Below are positions 1 through 7,936 of a stretch of DNA of 12,967 nucleotides, piece by piece. Source of the DNA: Pyrinomonadaceae bacterium. Its GTDB lineage: Bacteria > Acidobacteriota > Blastocatellia > Pyrinomonadales > Pyrinomonadaceae. Under the pieces are notes generated by a model. That model was not told where the DNA came from. It searched no databases and worked only from the letters and a program-made list of their open reading frames with translations. The DNA is taken from assembly GCA_018060305.1 (NCBI GenBank), contig JAGOWF010000008.1, positions 1 through 12,967 of the forward strand, in the 5' to 3' direction. The translations under genes and the position numbers were made by a program. Within the stretch, counting starts at the first letter, position 1; each line of letters starts with the position of its first letter.

Positions 1-1502
<1,502 letters not shown>

Positions 1503-1516
1503 TTCGACCTTCAGGA

Positions 1517-1837
1517 TCAACCGACCTCGAGGCCTTTGGCCTTGAGGGTGCGGCGCCAGAGTTCGCGGTATGAGGTAAATCGCGAGACGAGCGTATTAAA
1601 GTAATATCGCTGCGCGTAGGTAAGCGAGCGGTTATCGGCGAGGCGTTTGATATACGAGTCAAGCCGCGCGCGGGCCTCGAGCGGCGGACGCTTGGCAGCA
1701 CCGTTAAAGTAAATATCAAAATCGATCTTGAGCTTGCGGATGTCATCCTCCATCCGGGCCAACTGCTGGTCGATCTCTGCAGCCTCTTCCTGCTTGGTCT
1801 GTTTATTTCTGTAGAGTTTATTGCCGACTATTGCCAT
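1517..1837 (-). CDS. Small helical protein, MXAN_5187 C-terminal-domain-like
   Basis: A 106-residue protein without signal peptide or membrane segment. Residues about 15-45 are a charged coiled-coil-like helix (EIDQQLARMEDDIRKLKIDF). They are followed by YFNGAAKRPP and a second helical part ending RYYFNTLVSRFTSYRELWRRTLK. The pattern tyrosine-phenylalanine-x-Gly ... Pro ... RYxFNTLxxRFxxYxxxW resembles the domain called MXAN_5187 C-terminal, first named in Myxococcus; I recall this from memory, so the family name is tentative and the function unknown. The ATG at 1837 was chosen because GAGGAA precedes it at a Shine-Dalgarno distance. A possible TTG start at 1906 lies inside the -35 element of a good promoter candidate and would be untranslated. 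It faces the Calx-beta gene tail to tail and is divergent from selA. Confidence 0.75.
   Translation of the reverse strand: MAIVGNKLYRNKQTKQEEAAEIDQQLARMEDDIRKLKIDFDIYFNGAAKRPPLEARARLDSYIKRLADNRSLTYAQRYYFNTLVSRFTSYRELWRRTLKAKGLEVG
1525..1547. terminator. Hairpin at the convergent end of the Calx-beta and small helical protein genes
   Basis: CCTCGAGGCC (1525-1534) and GGCCTTGAGG (1538-1547) form a 10-bp stem with one G-U pair (on the RNA of either strand G-U or A-C) around a TTT loop. It overlaps the last codons of the minus-strand gene and lies 23 nt past the plus-strand stop. No U-tract follows on either strand, so it is at best a weak or factor-assisted terminator. Confidence 0.35.
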
Positions 1838-1877
1838 TAGCGTGCTTCCTCGGGGTGAGACGGGCGCACGAGCGCCT

Positions 1878-1906
1878 ATTAAATAAAAATCAGCAAAGCG
1901 ACACAA
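1878..1906 (-). promoter_or_regulatory. Sigma70-like promoter for the small helical protein gene
   Basis: On the minus strand, TTGTGT (1901-1906) and TTTAAT (1878-1883) are separated by exactly 17 nt. This predicts a transcript start near 1871, just before a short hairpin (GGCGC-TCGT-GCGCC, about 1862-1876) and then the GAGGAA ribosome site. Spacing and hexamers are good matches, but this is only a sequence-level prediction. Confidence 0.5.
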
Positions 1907-1989
1907 CTTCCACGTTTTCCATCGTCGCCGCTCCTAATAAATAGATGCGAGATGAAAGATGGAAGAGGATAGATATCGGTCGTTTCGGT

Positions 1990-1995
1990 TAGAAT
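1990..1995 (+). promoter_or_regulatory. Candidate -10 element for a leaderless selA transcript
   Basis: TAGAAT ends 6 nt before the selA ATG at 2002, so transcription would be expected to begin at or next to the A of the start codon. No Shine-Dalgarno sequence lies upstream, which fits a leaderless mRNA. No convincing -35 hexamer is seen at 16-18 nt. The same layout recurs at 7342-7347. Confidence 0.35.
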
Positions 1996-2001
1996 TGCTG
2001 T

Positions 2002-3396
2002 ATGGCATCCGTTCGAAATGGCGTGACTAAGGCTTCGATGCGCGATCTGCCGTCGGTCGATGAGACACTGCGAGCGGCCTCAGGCGTAGTGGACGCCGCA
2101 GGCAAGCGGTATTCAACCCGCTTGGCTCGGGCGGCTGTTGAGGGCTTGCGACAGCGGATCGCCAACTCGGATCTCAAGCCGACGTCGAAGCCTGCTCTGC
2201 TCGCTGCTGCCGTCGAGATAATGCGGGCCGCGTGGGCGGCCGATGCGCTGGCCGGCGTTCGGCGGGTGATCAATGCAACCGGTGTCGTCATCCATACCAA
2301 CCTCGGACGCGCCCCTCTATCACCGGCGGCCGTCGAGGCGGTCAGGCAAGCGGCCGGGTATTGTTCGCTCGAATACGACCTGACAACCGGAAAACGCGGC
2401 CGCAGGGGTGGCCGTGCCGAGGACCTGATAAAGGAGCTTTCGGGTGCCGAGGATGCTCTGATCGTCAATAATTGTGCCGCCGCCGCTTTCTTTGTCCTGA
2501 GTGTTTTTGCCGCCGGCGGCGAGGTTGTCATATCTCGGGGCGAACTGGTCGAGATCGGCGGCGATTTTCGCGTGCCGGACGTGCTGTCGGCGTCCGGGGC
2601 AACGCTCCGCGAAGTTGGGACGACAAATCGGACAAAGCTCGCTGACTACGAACGGGCACTCACGCGTCGTGCCAAAATGGTCCTTCGAGTGCATCCCTCA
2701 AACTATCGCATCGTCGGCTTTACCGCCTCGCCGTCGCTCGCCGAGCTAGCTGGGCTTGCCCGGGCGAGAGGCGTAATGCTCTACGAAGACCTCGGCTCAG
2801 GTGCCTTGATCGATTTGGGCGTCGGTGAACCGACGGTGGCTGATTCAATTAAAACGGGCGTCGATGTCGTCACCTTTAGCGGCGACAAGCTGCTCGGCGG
2901 CGTCCAGGCGGGCATAATCGCGGGCAGGAAAGAGATCGTTGCAAAGCTACGCCGCCATCCGCTATATCGTGCCCTGCGTGCCGACAAACTGACGTATGCC
3001 GCTCTCGAAGCAACGCTGGTATCCTATCGTAGCGAGAGAGCAAGAGAAGACGTGCCGGTCGCGCGCATGCTCACGGCGACACGAGCACAAATAAAGCGAA
3101 GGGCAAAGGCGTTGACCGCAAGGATAGCGATATCCAAGATTTCAGATTTGAGATTTGAGATCGTTAACGGCGTCTCCGCGACCGGCGGCGGTGCGGCACC
3201 GGGGATCGAGCTTGAGACGGCCCTGATCGCCGTCACGCACGTGAAAAAGTCTGCTGTTAAGCTGGAAAAAGCGTTGCGGCTGTCCGATCCGCCGGTCATC
3301 GCACGCATCGTTGACGATCAGGTTGTGATCGATCTAAGGACAGTGAATGCGGATGAGGAAGGCGAGCTTGCGGCAGTGATCCGCGCCCTCAATTAA
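2002..3396 (+). CDS. selA: L-seryl-tRNA(Sec) selenium transferase
   Basis: A 464-residue PLP enzyme, the usual length for SelA. It converts seryl-tRNA(Sec) to selenocysteyl-tRNA(Sec) using selenophosphate, in the cytoplasm as a large ring oligomer. Diagnostic stretches are LPSVDE near residue 16 (N-terminal tRNA-binding part), NATGVVIHTNLGRAPLS, EDALIVNNCAAA, VISRGELVEIGGDFRVPDV, EVGTTNRT and SGDKLLGG with the PLP lysine at residue 296, then HPLYRALRADKLT. All line up with E. coli SelA as I remember it. The start at 2002 gives a family-typical N-terminus but has no Shine-Dalgarno site. Within it, 3137-3157 is a heptad DNA repeat coding ISDLRFEI. Its stop overlaps the serC stop by 4 nt. No selB, selD or tRNA-Sec gene is in the window. 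Identity is near certain; in vivo use depends on those partners. Confidence 0.96.
   Translation: MASVRNGVTKASMRDLPSVDETLRAASGVVDAAGKRYSTRLARAAVEGLRQRIANSDLKPTSKPALLAAAVEIMRAAWAADALAGVRRVINATGVVIHTNLGRAPLSPAAVEAVRQAAGYCSLEYDLTTGKRGRRGGRAEDLIKELSGAEDALIVNNCAAAAFFVLSVFAAGGEVVISRGELVEIGGDFRVPDVLSASGATLREVGTTNRTKLADYERALTRRAKMVLRVHPSNYRIVGFTASPSLAELAGLARARGVMLYEDLGSGALIDLGVGEPTVADSIKTGVDVVTFSGDKLLGGVQAGIIAGRKEIVAKLRRHPLYRALRADKLTYAALEATLVSYRSERAREDVPVARMLTATRAQIKRRAKALTARIAISKISDLRFEIVNGVSATGGGAAPGIELETALIAVTHVKKSAVKLEKALRLSDPPVIARIVDDQVVIDLRTVNADEEGELAAVIRALN
3137..3163. repeat. Heptad repeat inside selA (AGATTTB-type)
   Basis: One AGATTTC (3137-3143) is followed directly by two AGATTTG copies (3144-3150, 3151-3157) and a partial AGATCG. 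It is translated as part of SelA. The protein segment has the same length as the matching part of E. coli SelA, so this is substitution or conversion rather than a net insertion. Similar heptads occur as dispersed intergenic repeats in environmental genomes; this is recalled, not searched. Confidence 0.55.
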
Positions 3397-4481
3397 GCGT
3401 TCGTCGCAGCAAAATCCCGCATAAAATCGACAAGTGCCGTCACGCCTTCATTAGGAAATGCGTTATAGATCGACGCGCGAACGCCACCTACGCTGCGGTG
3501 GCCCTTGAGTCCGTCGAGGCCCGCGGCGGTCGCTTCGGAGCAGAATTGCTTTTCGAGTTCCTCGGTTGGCAAGCGAAATGTCACGTTCATCAGGGAGCGG
3601 CAGTTTCGATCCGCGTGGCCAGTGTAATATCCATCGCTCGAATCGATGGCATCGTAGAGTATTGCGGCCTTTTCTTGATTCCCCTGCTCCATTGCCTGAA
3701 GCCCGCCTTGCTCGCGCACCCATTCGCAGACGAGGCTGATGATGTATATGCCCCACGTGTTAGGCGTATTGAGCATCGAGTTGTTCTCAGCCAACAGCCG
3801 GTAATCGAGCATCGAGTGCTGATCCTCGGGCACCGCTGCGATCAGATCATCGCGAATGATCACCAGCGTCACGCCGCTCGGGCCGATATTCTTTTGCGCG
3901 CCGGCGTAGATCAGGGCGTATTTAGAGATGTCGAGCCGCTTTGAAAGTATGTTTGACGACGCATCGCAGACGACCGGGACGCCGCCGCCGTTAAGGTCGT
4001 ATTTGAACTCGACGCCCTCTATGGTCTCGTTCGATGTGTAATGGAGATATTTGGCATCCGGCGTGAGATCGAGTTCACCTTGCTGAGGTACGGACTTAAA
4101 TCCGCGATCGGCCGACGAATAGATGACATTAACATCGCCGCACCGTTTTGCTTCCTTCAGCGCCTTTTTGCCCCAGGCTCCGGTGATGACGTAATCGGCC
4201 ACCTCGCCCGACGCGAGAAAATTCATCGGCACCATCGAAAACTGCAGCGTTGCCCCTCCCTGCAGGAACAAGACACGATAATTGTCGGGCACCGCAAGCA
4301 GGTCACGTATGCCCTGTTCGGCGCCCTCAAGAACGGCCTGAAAGTGTTTGGACCGATGGCTGATCTCCATCACGCTCATGCCGATACCGCCGAGACTGAG
4401 CATTTCTTCGCGTGCGCGTTCGAGGACGGAAAGCGGTAAAACCGCAGGGCCGGCGCTGAAATTGAATATGCGTTTGGTCAT
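3393..4481 (-). CDS. serC: Phosphoserine aminotransferase
   Basis: A 362-residue class-V PLP aminotransferase. It transaminates 3-phosphohydroxypyruvate with glutamate to O-phosphoserine in serine synthesis, and acts on the analogous intermediate in pyridoxal phosphate synthesis. Visible landmarks are NFSAGPAVLP at the N-terminus, SHRSKHF near 41, QGGATLQF at 74-81, TSNETIEGVEF at 149-159, Asp173 in CDASS (ring-nitrogen contact), the PLP lysine K197 in AGAQKNIGPSG, and NTPNTWGIYI followed by GHRSVGGVRASIYNA near the C-terminus. All fit SerC. The length is normal and no key residue is missing. There is no obvious Shine-Dalgarno site before the ATG at 4481. It is monocistronic, convergent with selA (4-nt overlap) and divergent from the exported TPR gene. 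Confidence 0.96.
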   Translation of the reverse strand: MTKRIFNFSAGPAVLPLSVLERAREEMLSLGGIGMSVMEISHRSKHFQAVLEGAEQGIRDLLAVPDNYRVLFLQGGATLQFSMVPMNFLASGEVADYVITGAWGKKALKEAKRCGDVNVIYSSADRGFKSVPQQGELDLTPDAKYLHYTSNETIEGVEFKYDLNGGGVPVVCDASSNILSKRLDISKYALIYAGAQKNIGPSGVTLVIIRDDLIAAVPEDQHSMLDYRLLAENNSMLNTPNTWGIYIISLVCEWVREQGGLQAMEQGNQEKAAILYDAIDSSDGYYTGHADRNCRSLMNVTFRLPTEELEKQFCSEATAAGLDGLKGHRSVGGVRASIYNAFPNEGVTALVDFMRDFAATNA

Positions 4482-4573
4482 GTTTTATAAGGCTATGATG
4501 CGGCCAAATAGGTAAAGATAGCACACCGCATTTCGATAGCAAATCGTGCTTCGATTTTCCGCGGTGATTGAGA

Positions 4574-4618
4574 TAAAATAGCGCAAAAGTAACAAACTGC
4601 GCGCGATGCTTAGGCATC
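4574..4618 (+). promoter_or_regulatory. Leader region of the TPR gene: -10-like box and hairpin
   Basis: The 185-nt divergent spacer between serC and the TPR gene holds TAAAAT (4574-4579) as a -10 candidate, without a convincing -35. It also holds a small hairpin, GATGC-TTAG-GCATC (4605-4618), nested between GCGC repeats, and then the GGAGGAG ribosome site at 4658-4664. This predicts a leader of about 80 nt. Nothing else is recognised in the spacer. Confidence 0.3.
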
Positions 4619-4666
4619 TTAGACAGCGCGGTGGCTGGATACTCGCGCATTTATTTTGGAGGAGTC

Positions 4667-5959
4667 ATGCAATACAGATCGTTCTTAACCCTGATCGCGG
4701 CGGCTATGCTCATGTTCGCCGGATCGCTCACTATTTTTGGCCAGACGGCCCCTGTCAGTGGAACTGTCGAGGTGGAAAACGCAGACGGCTCGCGGGCACC
4801 GGTCGCAGGCGCCGTTATTGAGATCTACCGAACCGATATCAAGAGCGGTTTCCCGTCGGTCAAGACGAGCAAGAAAGGCGAGTTTGCGATCGCCGGCCTG
4901 ATGCTCGGTGCCGAGTACACGTTCTCGATCAGCGGGGCAAACATCGCCCCTGCTCTCTATCCCAAGATCAAGGCCGGCCAGGACCGGATCGCGATGAGAG
5001 TATTCCCCGGCGACGGCCGCAAGTTCACGGAGGAAGAGGCTCGCAAGGGTATAACCGATCTGGCAGCGAACCCGTCCGGCGAGATGAGTGAGGAGGAAAA
5101 GAAGGCTCGGGCCGAGTACGAAGCTCAGAAGGCCTCGGTCGAAGCCAAGAACCAGAAGATCGCAAAAGCGAATGAGATCATCGCCCGTGCCGCCAAAGAA
5201 GGTGCCGATGCCTTTACCGCGAAGAATTACGACCTTGCGATAGCCAAATACACCGAGGGCATCGACGCCGATCCTGATTTTATCGGCAGCGCACCGATCT
5301 TTTACAACAATCGCGGCACGGTGCTCATTACCCGTGCGGTCGACAGCTACAATCGCGCTGTGAAAACAGCCGACCCGACCGAGAAAGTAGCTCTGCTTGG
5401 AAAGACCCGAAAGGATCTCGCGGATGCCGGCGACGGCTTCTTAAAGGCATGGAATCTGCTGAAAACAGCCGATCCCCAAACCGCAAATCTGGATGCGACC
5501 AGGGCCACCACACTTCGCGGGGCAAAGGATGCTCTCTCGAAGGCTGTGAGAACCGAGCAGGTCGAACCTTCGTTGGTCGAGGTCGGCAAGATCCTGTTGC
5601 CCGATATACAATCTGCGGAAACGGATGCCGCCAAGAAGTCCGACGTCGACCTGATCATGGCCGATATGTATCGCGTGCTGGGCGAATCAGAAAGTGCCGT
5701 CGCTGCATACAGAAAGATCCTCGACACTTCGCCCGACAACGTCGATGCTCTGGCCGGAGTCGGTTTTAGCTTGGTCAATATTGGCTACCTCAGCAATGAC
5801 AAGGCCAAGTTTCAGGAAGGGGCCAATTTTTTGCAGCGGTTTGCCAGTGCGGCGCCTGATACGCACAAATTCAAGGCCGACGCTGTTGCGCTGATCGAAA
5901 TGCTCAAGAAGGAGCAGAACGTTACACCGCAAAAAGCTCCCGGTAAAAAGAAGAGCTAA
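4667..5959 (+). CDS. Exported protein: carboxypeptidase-regulatory-like domain plus TPRs
   Basis: A 430-residue protein starting at the ATG at 4667, preceded by GGAGGAG; an in-frame GTG at 4631 would add 12 residues in front of the ribosome site and spoil the signal peptide. Residues 1-25 are a Sec-type signal (hydrophobic LTLIAAAMLMFAGSL, likely cleavage before QTAPVSG). Residues about 29-112 look like a carboxypeptidase-regulatory-like or transthyretin-like beta-sandwich (VSGTVEVENADGSRAPVAGAVIEIY ... FAIAGLMLGAEYTFSI). Residues 119-180 are a charged Glu/Lys/Ala helix. TPR-like helices follow, clearest at about 178-205 (AFTAKNYDLAIAKYTEGIDADP) and 328-360 (MADMYRVLGESESAVAAYRKILDTSPDN). The tail is Lys-rich. 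This combination is common in Acidobacteriota. A scaffold role in the periplasm or outer surface is inference; no enzyme motif is seen. A strong hairpin follows the stop. Confidence 0.85.
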   Translation: MQYRSFLTLIAAAMLMFAGSLTIFGQTAPVSGTVEVENADGSRAPVAGAVIEIYRTDIKSGFPSVKTSKKGEFAIAGLMLGAEYTFSISGANIAPALYPKIKAGQDRIAMRVFPGDGRKFTEEEARKGITDLAANPSGEMSEEEKKARAEYEAQKASVEAKNQKIAKANEIIARAAKEGADAFTAKNYDLAIAKYTEGIDADPDFIGSAPIFYNNRGTVLITRAVDSYNRAVKTADPTEKVALLGKTRKDLADAGDGFLKAWNLLKTADPQTANLDATRATTLRGAKDALSKAVRTEQVEPSLVEVGKILLPDIQSAETDAAKKSDVDLIMADMYRVLGESESAVAAYRKILDTSPDNVDALAGVGFSLVNIGYLSNDKAKFQEGANFLQRFASAAPDTHKFKADAVALIEMLKKEQNVTPQKAPGKKKS

Positions 5960-5983
5960 AGCGGGCATTGCCTTTGATCTATT

Positions 5984-6012
5984 GGCCGGGCCCGTCAACG
6001 GCGGGCTCGGCC
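5984..6012 (+). terminator. Strong GC hairpin after the TPR gene, abutting the next start codon
   Basis: GGCCGGGCCCG (5984-5994) pairs with CGGGCTCGGCC (6002-6012) over 11 bp with one G-U, around a 7-nt loop. TTATCTT follows, only a weak U-tract. It lies 24 nt after the TPR stop and only 7 nt before the acetyltransferase ATG at 6020. It could terminate the upstream message, or in read-through RNA mask the downstream start. Confidence 0.6.
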
Positions 6013-6019
6013 TTATCTT

Positions 6020-6496
6020 ATGAATGTAGAGATTCGACGTATCGAGCCTGATGATGTTTCTGCCGTGGTCGCCCTGATTCGCGAATTTGCCGAGTTTGAA
6101 CATTTGAGCAAATACTGCGAGGTTACCGTCGAACGGCTACGCGAGGCACTTTTCGGCAATGGCGCTGTCGCCGAGAGCCTCATCGCCGTCGATGAGGAAT
6201 CCACTATCGGCTACGCTCTATTCTTCCCCAATTTTTCTAGTTTTCGCGGCCAGCGCGGTTTGTATCTCGATGACATCTACGTCACAACGGCCTATCGAGG
6301 ACGCGGCATCGGCGAGGCGATGCTCAAAAAGCTAGCCGGTATTGCAGCCTCGCGCGGTTTTGAACGTATTGATTTCCTCGTGCTCGATTGGAACAAGAAG
6401 GCGGCAGATTTTTACTTAAAGCTTGGCGCCGTACGAGACGACGAAGAGCGGCATTTTAAATTTACCGACGACGCCTTTCGCCATCTCACATCCTGA
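6020..6496 (+). CDS. GNAT acetyltransferase, SSAT (diamine/thialysine N-acetyltransferase)-like
   Basis: A 158-residue single-domain GNAT enzyme. The acetyl-CoA pyrophosphate loop is RGRGIG at 93-98, following the beta4 strand LYLDDIYV (81-88). FPNFSSFRGQRG (69-80) and VLDWNKKAADFYLKLGA (121-137), with Tyr132 at the usual general-acid position, are the pattern of the spermidine/spermine N1-acetyltransferase-like subfamily (also called thialysine acetyltransferases in some species). Likely reaction: transfer of acetyl from acetyl-CoA to a primary amine of a polyamine or lysine-like small molecule; the exact substrate cannot be read from sequence. The start at 6020 has no Shine-Dalgarno site and follows a hairpin by 7 nt, which is unusual. 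The N-terminus (RRIEPDDVSAVVALIREFAE) fits the family, so the start is probably right. Confidence 0.9.
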   Translation: MNVEIRRIEPDDVSAVVALIREFAEFEHLSKYCEVTVERLREALFGNGAVAESLIAVDEESTIGYALFFPNFSSFRGQRGLYLDDIYVTTAYRGRGIGEAMLKKLAGIAASRGFERIDFLVLDWNKKAADFYLKLGAVRDDEERHFKFTDDAFRHLTS

Positions 6497-6569
6497 CATT
6501 TTTCTGTCATTTTTGGCCGTCCTGTGGTGTTCTTGGTGTGTATCTAATTTATCGGTCGAGGAGTTTTTA

Positions 6570-6650
6570 ATGAAGAACGAACTACTCAGGGCCATCGTGC
6601 CCTTTTCATTCATCATCATTGTGATCGGCAAGTATGTGATCGTAGCCTGA
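6570..6650 (+). CDS. 26-residue single-pass membrane miniprotein
   Basis: A short reading frame starting with ATG at 6570, preceded at 6 nt by GAGGAG (6558-6563), one of the best ribosome sites in the window. The peptide begins MKNELLRAIVP and continues as one hydrophobic helix (FSFIIIVIGKYVIVA), so it should insert in the inner membrane with a short charged N-terminus. It lies 73 nt after the acetyltransferase stop, and its TGA touches the stop codon of the convergent yceH-like gene with no base between. Unknown function; no similarity that I can name. The strong ribosome site and membrane character argue it is real, but its small size leaves doubt. An upstream in-frame ATG at 6423 lies inside the acetyltransferase and is ignored. 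Confidence 0.6.
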   Translation: MKNELLRAIVPFSFIIIVIGKYVIVA

Positions 6651-7307
6651 TCATTCAAACTGTCGTCTAAACTCGTCAAACGTCGCCTTTAGCGATTCGA
6701 CTTCGCCGTGAAGCGAGGCGACCTCGTCTTCGAGTTTTCCAATACGGTCGGCGGCCGCCTCGGCTCGGGCCACCGGCGTCGGATGTGCGGCGGCAAGGGC
6801 ATCGACATCGACCTCGCCGGATAGCAGATGAGCGAATCGGGCTTCCTTTTGGCCCGCCTGAACGGGCAGCTTTACCAGGAGCGGATCCTCACGACGCATA
6901 AGACGGTCAAGCGTTTCCTGCGCTTCGCCAAGATTCGCAAACTCATGCATGCGTCCGGTGCGTTCGCGGAGTTCGCCTAATGTCTGCGGCCCGCGAAGCA
7001 GCAGAATCGCGATGATCGCGACCTCGTCCGGTTCGAGTTCATACACGCTCGGCAGCATGTGCTTGTATTTCGGCACGCGGCTAGTCGAGCCGTAGAAAAC
7101 ATACACAAGGTTGCGGTCACGCAGATCCTCAAGCGCCGCGCTGACGACAGGCTCGGTCAGCGACATCACAGGGTCGCGATTGTTCTTCTGATTACATGCG
7201 GTAACCAGCGAGTTGAGCGTGAGCGGGTAATACTCCGGTGTTGTTAATTGCTTCTCGACCAAGCATCCAATAATGCGGGCCTCGGTCTCATTCAGGGTCT
7301 GGGGCAT
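6651..7307 (-). CDS. yceH: YceH family (DUF480) winged-helix protein
   Basis: A 218-residue protein matching E. coli YceH over its length, as I remember that sequence. The start reads LNETEARIIGCLVEKQLTTPEYYPLTLNSLVTACNQKNNRDPVM, the family hallmark; EVAIIAILLLRGPQTLGELRERTGRMHEF opens the second winged-helix domain near residue 93. EARFAHLLSGEV and a C-terminal coiled coil (DRIGKLEDEVASLHGEVESLKATFDEF) follow. Two tandem winged helices suggest nucleic-acid binding, but no target is established to my knowledge. There is no clear Shine-Dalgarno site before the ATG at 7307. It is divergent from the exonuclease gene over a 47-nt spacer, so the two promoters must overlap, and convergent with the miniprotein. 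Confidence 0.93.
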   Translation of the reverse strand: MPQTLNETEARIIGCLVEKQLTTPEYYPLTLNSLVTACNQKNNRDPVMSLTEPVVSAALEDLRDRNLVYVFYGSTSRVPKYKHMLPSVYELEPDEVAIIAILLLRGPQTLGELRERTGRMHEFANLGEAQETLDRLMRREDPLLVKLPVQAGQKEARFAHLLSGEVDVDALAAAHPTPVARAEAAADRIGKLEDEVASLHGEVESLKATFDEFRRQFE

Positions 7308-7341
7308 AAAGGCAAGTTTCTCGTGTCTGTTACCAATAATT

Positions 7342-7347
7342 TACAAT
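7342..7347 (+). promoter_or_regulatory. Candidate -10 element for a leaderless exonuclease transcript
   Basis: TACAAT (5 of 6 to the TATAAT consensus) ends 7 nt before the GTG start at 7355. Transcription would begin at or within a base or two of the start codon. There is no Shine-Dalgarno site and no clear -35. The arrangement is the same as before selA. Confidence 0.4.
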
Positions 7348-7354
7348 CTGCAAT

Positions 7355-7936
7355 GTGGATATCCTAGTCGCACGAAGTTCAGATGATCTGAACACGGCCT
7401 GTGACCGTCTCTCGCGGGCCGCGTCGCTCGGCTGCGATACCGAAACATCGGGCTTTGACGCTCGCAACGGGAGACTCTTCTCTGTCCAATTCTCTGACGG
7501 TGAATTCAACGTGCTGGTTCCCGTGAGCGAGGGCGTCGGTCTGGGCCCGTTGGTCGAGCTGTTGAGCAGTCCGTCGATCAAAAAGATATTTCACAATGCG
7601 AAGTTCGATCTCGAATTTCTAACTGCTGCCGGTCACGCAGTCGAGAACGTCTTTGACACTATGATCGCGGAGAGGGTGTTGACGCGCGGTGCCGGACAGT
7701 CGTCTTCGCTTGCTGATACGCTCTATCGCTATTTTGCCGTCGATCTCGACAAATCTCAGCGCGCCAAATTCAGCCGCAACTGGAACGGCATTTGGACGGC
7801 CGAACTCGTCAACTACGCCCTGTCGGACGTTGTTCATCTGCCGCGACTGATGGCCGAGCAGATGGCATGGCTTGAAAAACTCGGGTTGCAGGCCGATTTC
7901 CTGGACCAAATGCGAAGAATTTGTGCCCGCGAATAG
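7355..7936 (+). CDS. DEDDy-type 3'-5' exonuclease (RNase D / PolA exonuclease-like)
   Basis: A 193-residue single-domain exonuclease. Exo I is GCDTETSG with Asp28 and Glu30; Exo II is FHNAKFDLEFL with Asp85; Exo III is YALSDVVHL with Tyr154 and Asp158, so all four acidic metal ligands and the DEDDy tyrosine are present. It resembles the catalytic domain of RNase D or the proofreading domain of DNA polymerase I, but has no HRDC or polymerase domain, so whether it trims RNA or DNA is open. The GTG at 7355 is the only plausible start; an overlapping ATG at 7353 is out of frame and stops at once. The last residues (CARE) and the TAG stop lie in the left arm of a palindromic repeat, so the original C-terminus may have been altered by its insertion. 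It is convergent with the thioesterase gene. Confidence 0.88.
   Translation: MDILVARSSDDLNTACDRLSRAASLGCDTETSGFDARNGRLFSVQFSDGEFNVLVPVSEGVGLGPLVELLSSPSIKKIFHNAKFDLEFLTAAGHAVENVFDTMIAERVLTRGAGQSSSLADTLYRYFAVDLDKSQRAKFSRNWNGIWTAELVNYALSDVVHLPRLMAEQMAWLEKLGLQADFLDQMRRICARE

Noticed and set aside
1838..1906. N-terminal extension of the small helical protein from a TTG at 1906
   Set aside because: The TTG lies in the -35 element of a well-spaced promoter, and the ATG at 1837 has its own ribosome site.
4327..4650. A minus-strand open frame overlapping the serC start and its spacer
   Set aside because: Most of it overlaps serC in another frame, and its sequence has no domain-like features.
4631..4666. 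Start of the exported TPR protein at the GTG at 4631
   Set aside because: It would place the strong GGAGGAG site inside the gene and put extra residues before a clean signal peptide.
6078..6090. ATTCGCGAAT in the acetyltransferase gene as a further copy of the repeat arm
   Set aside because: It is a chance palindrome coding Ile-Arg-Glu-Phe in a conserved part of the protein and lacks the neighbouring iterons and the CCCG edge.
6494..6519. TGA of the acetyltransferase followed by a TGACA/TGTCA hairpin read as a selenocysteine site
   Set aside because: The enzyme is complete at the TGA, the stem is short and AU-rich, and read-through would add only a short tail without family meaning.
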